Positions 20,201 through 28,563 of a DNA stretch of 64,000 bases are shown here, piece after piece. Below the pieces are notes generated by a model that saw only the letters and a list, made by a program, of their open reading frames with translations, did no database searches and was not told where the DNA came from. Origin of the DNA: Planctomycetota bacterium (GTDB lineage: Bacteria > Planctomycetota > Phycisphaerae > Sedimentisphaerales > Anaerobacaceae); the NCBI GenBank assembly GCA_019456145.1, contig VRUL01000003.1:62001-126000 (forward strand). The letters run 5' to 3'. Position numbers and translations under genes: made by a program. Each line of letters opens with the position of its first letter. Position 1 is the first letter of the stretch.

Positions 20201-20434
20201 TCAATCGACGTGGACTTTTCGGCCCTGGAACCGTATTTTCCCCTCTGAAGTGGCGAATAAGGTGTAGTCCCTGCCCATACCGACATTATTGCCGGCGAAG
20301 AATTTTGTTCCGCACTGCCGGACGATGATGGAGCCCGCCTTTACAGACTGCCCGCCGAACAACTTGACACTCCTGTACTGCGGGTTGCTGTCCCGGCCGT
20401 TCCTCGTAGAGCCTTGTCCCTTTTTATGTGCCAT
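20201..20434 (-). CDS. rpmA: 50S ribosomal protein L27
   Basis: 77 residues, slightly short for L27 but with the full signature [16 protein letters not shown] and [40 protein letters not shown]. The N-terminus begins directly with MAHKK, without the cleavable leader seen in Firmicutes. L27 reaches the peptidyl-transferase centre. The usual upstream rplU (L21) is absent: the next gene upstream is a TlpA-like lipoprotein. Confidence 0.97.
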   Translation of the reverse strand: MAHKKGQGSTRNGRDSNPQYRSVKLFGGQSVKAGSIIVRQCGTKFFAGNNVGMGRDYTLFATSEGKIRFQGRKVHVD

Positions 20435-20542
20435 AGCAAATTGCCTTTCTTTTTAATGTCAGACCAAAATTAAATATCTTTATAATTATAATTGCCTGCC
20501 GGGTAGTTGTCCAGAAAATTGTTAAGGTCTTTTACCGAAAAC

Positions 20543-21205
20543 TTATCCGCTTTTCGGCCATTCAGCCTGTAATATGGCCTTGATTGTATCCAATGACAAC
20601 ACACCAAGGGTAGCAAGCTTTATTTTACCCTCGGGATCGACAAAAAAACTGCATGGAATACCATTTATCTGGCTGTAAGGCTCTGAAATATCACTTCTAT
20701 CAACAGGAATAGCCGTATAGTTGATTTTTCGTTTTTCCACCATGCTCTTGATCATTTCAGGGGTGTTAGGGGGCATTGTGGTTATATAAGAAATAGCCAG
20801 CATTGCCAGTTTGTCCTGGCCGGTCGTCTTTCGCAATTCGATTAGATCCGGCATCTCCATTAAGCAGGGGCCACACCAGGTTGCCCAGAAGACAAGCATG
20901 ACATCTTTGCCACGATAATCGCTTAATCTGTGCTGTTTTCCGGTAATATCAGTCAAATTGAAGTCCGGCGCCATTTTGCCATACCAGGAAGTGAAAGCAG
21001 TGTCCCAGGTCCTTCTGAGCCTGACGACGTCGTTTAGATTCAGGCTCGTTTTTTGCTGTTGTTGCTGCTGAGGCTGAGGCTCGGTATTGGTCTGCCCAGC
21101 GGGCGGTTTTTTACATCCTGTCGAGAATATCACCACAGCAAGTATGACTGCGGCAACGAGTGTCACCGGCCAAAGGCACGTTTTTGTTCTATGTTGTCCT
21201 GACAT
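20543..21205 (-). CDS. TlpA/ResA-like thiol-disulfide oxidoreductase lipoprotein
   Basis: 220 residues from ATG 21205, chosen because AGGAGG sits ideally upstream. An N-terminal membrane segment ends in a probable lipobox (FSTGC, Cys31), followed by a Gln-rich linker. The thioredoxin fold carries FWATWCGPCLMEMPDL with a CGPC active site, and IPCSFFVDPEGKI supplies the cis-Pro-type loop. It probably reduces or exchanges disulfides outside the cytoplasmic membrane, which is of interest given the Cys-rich exported proteins in this window (inference only). Confidence 0.88.
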   Translation of the reverse strand: MSGQHRTKTCLWPVTLVAAVILAVVIFSTGCKKPPAGQTNTEPQPQQQQQQKTSLNLNDVVRLRRTWDTAFTSWYGKMAPDFNLTDITGKQHRLSDYRGKDVMLVFWATWCGPCLMEMPDLIELRKTTGQDKLAMLAISYITTMPPNTPEMIKSMVEKRKINYTAIPVDRSDISEPYSQINGIPCSFFVDPEGKIKLATLGVLSLDTIKAILQAEWPKSG

Positions 21206-21481
21206 CTTATTTATCCTCCTGAAAACATCAGTTATCGAGAATACTATACCACAATTGTACTGATAGTTGAAGCCAAAGTTCACATATTTTTTAATCCCGT
21301 CGGCGAATACACGCAATATCGGATACTTTCTGTTTGCACTTTTGTCATTTGCTGTTTATGATTTGTTTCCTGAGTGCCTGATTAATGACACTTTGATTTT
21401 GGAAGAAGATCAGGATTTGGACGGACGGGCCGGAAAAAGCCCCATTTTATTCACTTATTTTGCATATTAAGGAGTTGAAGG

Positions 21482-23053
21482 ATGAATTGTAAGAAAATCA
21501 GCTTTATTAGGCCGGTTGTTTTTGTTCTTTGTTTTGTTTTGTCGGCGGTAAATGCAGGGTTAGTTTTCGCTGACGTTAAACTGCCGGCAGTAATAGGCGA
21601 CAATATGGTTCTACAGAAGGGCAAGGCGACACACATCTGGGGCTGGGCCGAGCCGGGCGAAGAGATTATGGTCAGTGTTAGCTGGCGAACTATGGGGTGG
21701 GGGATTACAGGAGACAAGGTAGGCAAATGGTCTTTTGAAATGAGTCCGCCAAGTACGGCAGGTCCTCACGAAATGACCATCAGCGGTAAAAATACGATAA
21801 CAATTAAAAATATTCTTGTCGGCGAAGTCTGGGTATGCTCGGGCCAATCGAATATGCAGATGTCGGTGAGGTCTTCAGCTAACGCTGAGCAGGAGATTGC
21901 CGGGGCCGATTATCCAAAAGTTCGGTTGTTTACGGTTAAGAGGAAGGTAGCGGATGAACCGCAGACCGACTGCGTGGGCAGATGGACAATGTGCAGCCCG
22001 GAGACAGTTCCAAATTTTTCGGCGGTGGGATACTTTTTTGGCAGAGAGCTGCACAAAGAACTCAACGTGCCGATTGGCTTAATTCATACATCCTGGGGCG
22101 GGACTCCCGCTGAGGCCTGGACGCGGAGGGGTGCTCTCGAATCAGTGCCGGATTGCGTGCCGATCCTGGAGAGATTTGACGAAGCAATGGCCAAATATCC
22201 TGAAGCAAAGAAGAAATATGAAGAGGATGTCAACAAATGGAAGGAAGCTGTGGAGAAAGCTAAAGCTGAAGGCAAGAATCCACCGAGGAGGCCACGTCCG
22301 CCGTTCGGGCCGGGAAATCCTCATTCGCCGGCGGGTTTGTATAACGCAATGATTGCTCCGCTGATCCCTTACAGTATTGGAGGTGGGATATGGTACCAGG
22401 GCGAATCGAACGCAAGCCGGGCATATCAATATCGCAAGCTTTTTCCCGCAATGATTACAAACTGGCGCCAGGACTGGGGGCAGGGGAATTTCCCGTTCCT
22501 TTTCGTGCAGTTAGCTAATTTTATGGCTGTCAATTCTGAGCCGGTCGACAGCGCCTGGGCGGAGTTGCGAGAAGCACAGTTGATGACGCTGGCTTTGCCA
22601 AATACGGGGATGGCTGTAATCATAGACATCGGCGAGGCCCGCGATATACATCCAAAGAATAAGCAGGATGTCGGCAAGCGTCTGGCGTTATGGGCTTTGG
22701 GCAAAAGCTATGATAAAAAGGTGGTTTATTCCGGGCCCATTTATCAATCGAAGAGAACCGAAGGTAATAAGGTTACACTGGTTTTTGAACATGTAGGCGG
22801 GGGCCTTATTGCCAACGGGGGCGAGCCATTGAAAGGATTCGCCGTTGCCGGGGTGGACCGTAAATTTGTCTGGGCCGATGCAAAGATAGACGGCGAAACG
22901 GTCATTATCAGCAGCAATGACGTCTCCGAGCCCACTGCTGTGCGCTATGGCTGGGCAAACAACCCTGTATGCAATCTCTACAATAAAGAGGATTTGCCGG
23001 CAACGCCATTCCGCACGGACGACTGGCCAGGTATTACAGTCGACAAAAAGTAA
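21482..23053 (+). CDS. Sialate O-acetylesterase-type SGNH hydrolase
   Basis: 523 residues with a signal peptide (cleavage near LVFA|DVKLP). SGNH motifs: VWVCSGQSNMQMSV carries the nucleophile Ser, WYQGESNA is the conserved GES block, and IDIGEARDIHPKNKQDVGKRLAL carries the catalytic Asp/His. An N-terminal beta domain (PAVIGDNMVLQKGKATHIWGWAEPGE) is standard for the family. A ~60-residue charged, Lys/Glu-rich insertion (EAMAKYPEAKKKYEEDVNKWKEAVEKAKAEGKNPP) lies in the middle. It removes acetyl groups from sialic acids or other sugars. SD AAGGAG precedes the ATG. Confidence 0.92.
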   Translation: MNCKKISFIRPVVFVLCFVLSAVNAGLVFADVKLPAVIGDNMVLQKGKATHIWGWAEPGEEIMVSVSWRTMGWGITGDKVGKWSFEMSPPSTAGPHEMTISGKNTITIKNILVGEVWVCSGQSNMQMSVRSSANAEQEIAGADYPKVRLFTVKRKVADEPQTDCVGRWTMCSPETVPNFSAVGYFFGRELHKELNVPIGLIHTSWGGTPAEAWTRRGALESVPDCVPILERFDEAMAKYPEAKKKYEEDVNKWKEAVEKAKAEGKNPPRRPRPPFGPGNPHSPAGLYNAMIAPLIPYSIGGGIWYQGESNASRAYQYRKLFPAMITNWRQDWGQGNFPFLFVQLANFMAVNSEPVDSAWAELREAQLMTLALPNTGMAVIIDIGEARDIHPKNKQDVGKRLALWALGKSYDKKVVYSGPIYQSKRTEGNKVTLVFEHVGGGLIANGGEPLKGFAVAGVDRKFVWADAKIDGETVIISSNDVSEPTAVRYGWANNPVCNLYNKEDLPATPFRTDDWPGITVDKK

Positions 23054-23276
23054 GAAAATCCAATCGGTTTTTCCTGACGATATTTCCTCCGGCTTTATAG
23101 CCTACGGAGAAGGTCCGGCGTTTTCCAACCCTCAAACAAGCGAAAATCGTTTGACAAAACGATTTTTGGCATTAGCATAGATTTTTTATAGATTAGCGGT
23201 AATACGCATCTTATTTAATTGTTAATATGCTTTTCCCAGCTAAACAATATCTTCTTATGTTTTATAGGGCACGAAA

Positions 23277-24983
23277 GTGACGGAATTATTCGAGAACATA
23301 CTGGCTCAGGGTACTGAACATCTCAATCTTATTTTGCTGATGGGTCTTGCCATCTTTTTCGGAACAGCAGGTGCCGGCATCCTTCAAAAATTTCGTATCC
23401 CAAAGGTAGTCGCGTATGTGGTCATTGGTCTGATCATAGGAGAGTCCGGTTTGAACCTTATCGGCCGTGATACCGTGGAGACTCTTTCATCGTTTAATAT
23501 GTTCGCCCTGGGTATCATCGGTTTTATGATAGGCGGGGAGTTGACACGTGATGTTTTTAAAAAGTACGGCAGGCAATTCCTGATTATTCTGTGCTCAGAA
23601 GGAATAGCCGCTTTTGTTATCGTTGCTTTTCTTTCGGGGTTTACGTGCTGGTTCTTCACCAAAGACGTTCAAACTTCAGTTGCTATGGCTCTTGTTCTCG
23701 GTGCAATTTCTTCGGCGACAGCACCGGCGGCAACTGCAACCGTGCTGTGGGAATATAAGACAAGGGGGCCACTGACAACTACAGTTCTTGCAATAGTGGC
23801 TCTCGACGATGCGCTGTCGCTATTGCTTTACGGCTTTGCATCAAGTATCGCTGCCGCCATAATCGGCGAAACTCACGGTTCAATGTGGATGGCAATCCTG
23901 ACAGCAATGTTTGAAATCGTCGGGGCAGTAGTGTTAGGCGTGCTTGCCGGGTTTTTGCTAAGCTTTATCCTCAAGTTGATCAAAGATCCGGACAAAGCCT
24001 TAGCTTTTACAGTTTCGTCTGTGTTACTTGTCATCGGTCTGTCAATAGCACTAAACGTCGGTTCAATCCTCGCTGCGATGGCACTGGGAGTTACAATGAC
24101 CAACCTCGGCACGCGGCGAAGGCAAAACTCATTTGAGCTCATAGAAAAATTCGCCCCGCCCATTTATGTTTTGTTTTTTGTTTTAGCCGGTGCCCACCTT
24201 GTGCTTAGCGAAATAACAGGCTGGATGGCCGTGATGGTCGTGGTCTATCTTTTTGGCAGAACAAGCGGCAAGATACTCGGCTCCTGGTTCGGGGCCCGAT
24301 TGTCGCAAGCATCGGATGTCGTTCGCCGATACCTCGGTATTTGCCTGTTAAGTCAGGCAGGTGTGGCGATAGGGCTTGCAATCATATCAGGCCAATTGTT
24401 CACGGGGCAGCTTGCTCACACAATTATCGTTATAGTGATGACAACGACCTTTATTGTTGAAGTAATCGGTCCAATGTTTGTTAAGCTGGGTGTGAAAAAA
24501 GCCGGTGAGATAGGGCTTAACATTACCGAAGAAGACCTTATCGAAACTTACAAGGTTGGTGATGTGATGGACACAAAGGTGGCGGTTATTTCTTCGGGCA
24601 CGGCCCTGAGCGAAGTTCTCAAAGTTGTGAGTAACACCGACAGTTTTTATTATCCTGTTGTTGACAAAGATAACCAGCTTTTAGGCGCCATTACACTTGA
24701 TGATATCAGAAATACTTTTGCAACGCAGGAATTAAACGATTGGCTGGTGGCCCTTGATGTTATGGAGCCTATTATTGCCAAGGTGATACCAGATATAGCA
24801 CTGTCAGAGGCATTTGAGAAAACCAGAGACCTTGATATAGAGCACCTGCCGGTAGTAGTTTCCGATGAGGACAACAAATTCGCCGGCGTCTTGAATTGCC
24901 GCGGAGTTCGGCGGTCACTGAGTGCAGAGGTGTTGTCACGGCAGCAAAAAGCCGATAATATACCTAGGGTCCCGGTATCATAG
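23277..24983 (+). CDS. CPA2-type cation/proton antiporter with CBS pair (copy 1)
   Basis: 568 residues with a GTG start. About 12 hydrophobic helices form a Na+/H+ exchanger domain (AIFFGTAGAGILQKFRIPKVVAYVVIG..., LALDDALSLLLYGF with the acidic ion-binding DD). The C-terminal ~140 residues are two CBS motifs (VGDVMDTKVAVISS, LDVMEPIIAKVIPDIALSEA), which usually bind adenine nucleotides and regulate transport. The paralogue at 25057 follows 73 bases later in the same direction, suggesting an operon. The ion (Na+ or K+) cannot be told from sequence. Confidence 0.9.
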   Translation: MTELFENILAQGTEHLNLILLMGLAIFFGTAGAGILQKFRIPKVVAYVVIGLIIGESGLNLIGRDTVETLSSFNMFALGIIGFMIGGELTRDVFKKYGRQFLIILCSEGIAAFVIVAFLSGFTCWFFTKDVQTSVAMALVLGAISSATAPAATATVLWEYKTRGPLTTTVLAIVALDDALSLLLYGFASSIAAAIIGETHGSMWMAILTAMFEIVGAVVLGVLAGFLLSFILKLIKDPDKALAFTVSSVLLVIGLSIALNVGSILAAMALGVTMTNLGTRRRQNSFELIEKFAPPIYVLFFVLAGAHLVLSEITGWMAVMVVVYLFGRTSGKILGSWFGARLSQASDVVRRYLGICLLSQAGVAIGLAIISGQLFTGQLAHTIIVIVMTTTFIVEVIGPMFVKLGVKKAGEIGLNITEEDLIETYKVGDVMDTKVAVISSGTALSEVLKVVSNTDSFYYPVVDKDNQLLGAITLDDIRNTFATQELNDWLVALDVMEPIIAKVIPDIALSEAFEKTRDLDIEHLPVVVSDEDNKFAGVLNCRGVRRSLSAEVLSRQQKADNIPRVPVS

Positions 24984-25056
24984 AAAGACAGGAAAGACGG
25001 GGCCATTATAGCGTTCGATACGCACAATTTGGTCATAATTTTGAAACTGGATTGAC

Positions 25057-26787
25057 ATGTTTTATTCATCAGTTAGTGCGAGCGCTGATATATCCGGCCA
25101 TTTGAATTTGGCCTTGTTATTCGGGCTTGTTATTTTGGGCGGTACGTTTGGAGCGCGTCTTTTTCAAAAGTTCCATATTCCACAGGTTGTCGGCTGTATT
25201 ATGGTGGGGATACTCCTGGGCGATGTTTTCAACTTGATAACTCCCGAAAGAATTGAAACTCTCAAGCCCTTTACAATGTTTGCTCTGGGCGTTATAGGGT
25301 TTATGATTGGCGCTGAACTTCGGGCTGAGGTATTTAAAAAGTACGGCAAGCAATTTTTTATCATTCTCTTTTCACAAGGAATAGGAGCCTTCCTGCTGGT
25401 AACGGTTGGCGTATCAGTCATCGCATGGCTCGCACTCCCTTCCATAGTTGAAGACATCGACGCAGCGAACAGACTGTACACTTCACTTGCAATGGGACTG
25501 GTGCTGGGTGCTATTGCCTCGGCTACGGCGCCAGCGGCGACTGTAAATGTTTTGTGGGAGTACAAGACCAGGGGACCTCTTACGGCGGCAGTACTGGCTA
25601 TAGTGGCACTGGATGACGCTTTGGCGCTGCTGCTTTACCGCGGCGCAGCAACAGGAGCAAAGGCCCTTTGCGGCACAAGTCAGGGCTCAGTCTTAGCTAC
25701 TATACTTGTGCTGCTTGGTGAAATTATCGGCGCAATGCTACTGGGATTTTTGGCGGCGGTAGTTCTGTATTTTCTGTTAAAATTTGTCAGAGACGACGAC
25801 AAAGTCTTAGCGTTTTCGATTAGCTGTCTGTTGCTCGTTGTCGGCGTTTCAATGATACCAGATATCGACCCTATTTTGCCGGCTATGGTACTGGGTATAA
25901 CCATAGCCAACTTGTCCCCGCGGGAAAGCAAGAACACATTCGAGCTTGTCAAAAAATTCTCTCCGCCCATTTATACTGCGTTTTTTGTTCTTGCGGGTGC
26001 ACACATGCAGTTCGGCAACTTAGGTTTCTGGCTGATTGTCATGATAGCCATGTATACGGCTTGCAGAGTAGCCGGCAAGATGTTCGGCTCCTGGTTCGGT
26101 GCCAAGTATTCCGGTGCACCAGCAGCAGTTCGTAAATACCTTGGAATTTGTCTGTTACCTCAAGCCGGTGTGGCCATCGGCCTTGCTATTTTGGCCGGTC
26201 GTCAGTTTAACGCAGAACTCGGCCATGCTATTATTATGGTCGTAATGACAGCGACGTTTTTGATGGAAATAGTCGGACCAATGCTGGTTAAGGTGGGCGT
26301 AAAAAAGGCAGGTGAAGTGGGTCTTAATATTACCGAAGAAGACTTGATAAAAACCTATAAAGTTTCTGATATTATGGATACTAAGCCAACAAGTATTCCA
26401 CAAGACCTGCTGCTGCAAGAGATTCTCGATGTGTTCAGCACTTCTGAGAGTGTGTATTATCCGGTCATTGATGGTCAGTCCCGGCTTATAGGGATAATCA
26501 CTATTCCTGATATTAAGGAGATGTTTGCGAACCGGGAATTTGCCAACTGGCTGCTGGCCTGTGATGTTGCCGAGCCGGTACGGGATACAACGACTCCGAA
26601 CAAGCCGCTTGAGGAGGCGATGGAGTGGATGAGACGATATAATCTGGAAAATATTCCAGTAGTAGCAGATGGCGAGAGTAACGAGCTTGTTGGTGTTCTG
26701 GACTATCGCAAGACCCTGCGTAAAATAAGTACCGAGGTTTTGCACAGACGCAGGACGGCTGACGAAATGGCTCCGGCAACAGGTTAG
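25057..26787 (+). CDS. CPA2-type cation/proton antiporter with CBS pair (copy 2)
   Basis: 576 residues, colinear with copy 1 and roughly half identical by eye: FHIPQVVGCIMVGILLGDVFN, ALGVIGFMIGAEL, the acidic ALDDALALLLYRGAA core, and YLGICLLPQAGVAIGLAIL in the second bundle. The C-terminal CBS pair (VSDIMDTKPTSIPQD, CDVAEPVRDTTTPNKPLEEA) is retained. Two tandem antiporters may assemble as hetero- or homodimers. No clear SD precedes the ATG, consistent with coupling to copy 1. Confidence 0.9.
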   Translation: MFYSSVSASADISGHLNLALLFGLVILGGTFGARLFQKFHIPQVVGCIMVGILLGDVFNLITPERIETLKPFTMFALGVIGFMIGAELRAEVFKKYGKQFFIILFSQGIGAFLLVTVGVSVIAWLALPSIVEDIDAANRLYTSLAMGLVLGAIASATAPAATVNVLWEYKTRGPLTAAVLAIVALDDALALLLYRGAATGAKALCGTSQGSVLATILVLLGEIIGAMLLGFLAAVVLYFLLKFVRDDDKVLAFSISCLLLVVGVSMIPDIDPILPAMVLGITIANLSPRESKNTFELVKKFSPPIYTAFFVLAGAHMQFGNLGFWLIVMIAMYTACRVAGKMFGSWFGAKYSGAPAAVRKYLGICLLPQAGVAIGLAILAGRQFNAELGHAIIMVVMTATFLMEIVGPMLVKVGVKKAGEVGLNITEEDLIKTYKVSDIMDTKPTSIPQDLLLQEILDVFSTSESVYYPVIDGQSRLIGIITIPDIKEMFANREFANWLLACDVAEPVRDTTTPNKPLEEAMEWMRRYNLENIPVVADGESNELVGVLDYRKTLRKISTEVLHRRRTADEMAPATG

Positions 26788-27722
26788 GGCGAATATTTCA
26801 CATCCTTTTTGCCGGCTCTTTTCGGCCGAGTATTTTTTTGCCTCTGATCCGCCACACTGATGGCGGACAAGCCCGCCACACAGATGGCGGGCAAGAATTG
26901 GGTTTGTTTTTATTAGTTCATTGTTCATAGTTAGTTGTTCGTAGTTCTTTGTTAAACAACAAGTTACGTTCATTTTGGCCTCTGATCCGCCACACTGATG
27001 GCGGACAAGAATTGGGTTCGTTTGGGTTCGTTTTGGGTTCGTTTTGCATATTTATACTGATACTTTCGTACGTAATAATTCGTACATGTCAAGGGCCAAG
27101 GATCAGGTGTCAGGGGCCAGTAAAAAAGTAAAATATAGACAGTTGGCTGTATCATCATATTGGGTAAGGAATTATCTGATAGTTTGAAATCCTAAATACT
27201 AATATCTAAATCCTAAACAAATCCAAATTACCAAAATATAAATGTTCAAAACACTGGCTTTTTTGCCAGAAAATGTGTTTTTGGGTGTATCTGCTGATAC
27301 TAAGACTTGCGGTTCTCCACTAAATTCAGACTATAGACTCAAGATTCAAGATTCAAGATTCAAGACTACAGACTTCTGATTGCTCAATTCTAATTCACTG
27401 TTTGTATTATACCAAACTTGTCCGGAATGTTCAATGAAAATCTAACTATTTTATAAAAAAAGTGTTTTTTTTGACTGGGGATTTTTGTTTTAAACCTCGT
27501 TAGATAACGCTTCGCTATTCTGGGTCCCTGCCCCCTGCCTAAGACTTGCTGGAGCAAGCTACTGCATGCAGGGATTCGGGCAAGCAGCACGGAAAAGAAC
27601 TGGGGATCCTTTAAGTAAGACTATTCACTGCGGCTGTGTACCTTTTTGCTATCTGCTTTAAGGACCCGCAATCCGCCATCTCTAAAAAGGTTACAACTCT
27701 TATCTTATGCAACTCATCGAAT
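26788..27722. repeat. Repeat-rich intergenic spacer
   Basis: No convincing gene in 935 bases. Two copies of a CCGCCACACTGATGGCGG hairpin element followed by AATTGGG and GGGTTCG repeats lie at 26840-26903 (double hairpin) and 26978-27055; a third relative is at 63702-63735. CAAGATT is repeated four times around 27339-27365. Similar GGGTTCGTTTT tracts often yield spurious NEPNF/KTNPI-type predicted proteins in Planctomycetota (established observation from memory, not checked). Confidence 0.6.
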
Positions 27723-28484
27723 TTACTTCTCTACTGTGTTCCCACTTTTTTCGATATTTTCCGTATTTAAAGGTTCGTTCCCTTTTTCATCGCTACCTTT
27801 TTGGCCGCCCCATTCATCACAGAAAACAGTTCTTTCGCTTACCACTTTGCCGTCGGAAACAATCTGTATTACCACCGCTCTTTTGAAGATTATTGTTGGA
27901 GAATGTGGCACCTTCTTACGAGGAAGATTTAACCATGTGGATTTAATTTCAGCGTAACTTGGGTGACCAGGGCTAATAATGTGCCACCTCTTCCCTTCCG
28001 GAGTTTCCTGTTTTTCTAATAACAAATCCATAATCTTATGATCCGGTAGTACTTTAACCTTTCCGGTAGATGGGTTTCTTAGTTTGACGGAAAGAATAGG
28101 TACCACAACCCGTGTAGCTTCATCAAAAGTTTCATTTTCTCTTATTTCTACAGGCCCTATCTTCCTTTCCAACGGCTGATGACGCTCAAAACGGAATCTC
28201 TTCGCTAACTCAATTGTCTTCTTTTTGCCAGGTCTTTTACCCTTAGCAGACCAGTCAGCGTAAAAAGAAAAAACCTCTTCAATTCTGTCCATAAAATCAT
28301 ATGTTATGCAATTCACTGCTATCTGATGGGGTGGGTATATGCGAGGTTTCTTAGCAATTGCCAAAACAAGGAACACAAAAACTGCCAAGACAAGAACACC
28401 CAACACATATAGCCACAAGTTCCGCAAAATTGCGCCCCTGACACCCGTTACTGTTTTTGCTTTGTCCTTCGTTCTCTCATTCAT
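27723..28484 (-). CDS. Membrane-anchored protein of the C39/Cys-rich locus
   Basis: 253 residues. A ~22-residue cytoplasmic tail precedes one transmembrane helix (LWLYVLGVLVLAVFVFLVLAI) and a ~200-residue exported domain with alternating beta and charged segments (FDEATRVVVPILSVKLRNP, PDHKIMDLLLEKQETPEGKRWHIISPG, VVIQIVSDGKVVSERTVFCDEWGG). The C-terminal ~25 residues are polar and probably disordered. No family recognised. It lies 80 bases downstream of the giant Cys-rich gene on the same strand, suggesting a shared transcript. Confidence 0.75.
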   Translation of the reverse strand: MNERTKDKAKTVTGVRGAILRNLWLYVLGVLVLAVFVFLVLAIAKKPRIYPPHQIAVNCITYDFMDRIEEVFSFYADWSAKGKRPGKKKTIELAKRFRFERHQPLERKIGPVEIRENETFDEATRVVVPILSVKLRNPSTGKVKVLPDHKIMDLLLEKQETPEGKRWHIISPGHPSYAEIKSTWLNLPRKKVPHSPTIIFKRAVVIQIVSDGKVVSERTVFCDEWGGQKGSDEKGNEPLNTENIEKSGNTVEK

Positions 28485-28563
28485 ATGAAATCACCTTACA
28501 GTTTTTCTTTTAGTCTCTTTTTTAAACTTTTTAACACTTCCAACCTTCTGTTTCAACATTTAT

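Noticed and set aside
26155..26973. Minus-strand open frame opposite the second antiporter
   Set aside because: Low-complexity composition, no start signals, and fully inside the well-supported antiporter gene and its repeat-rich 3' flank.
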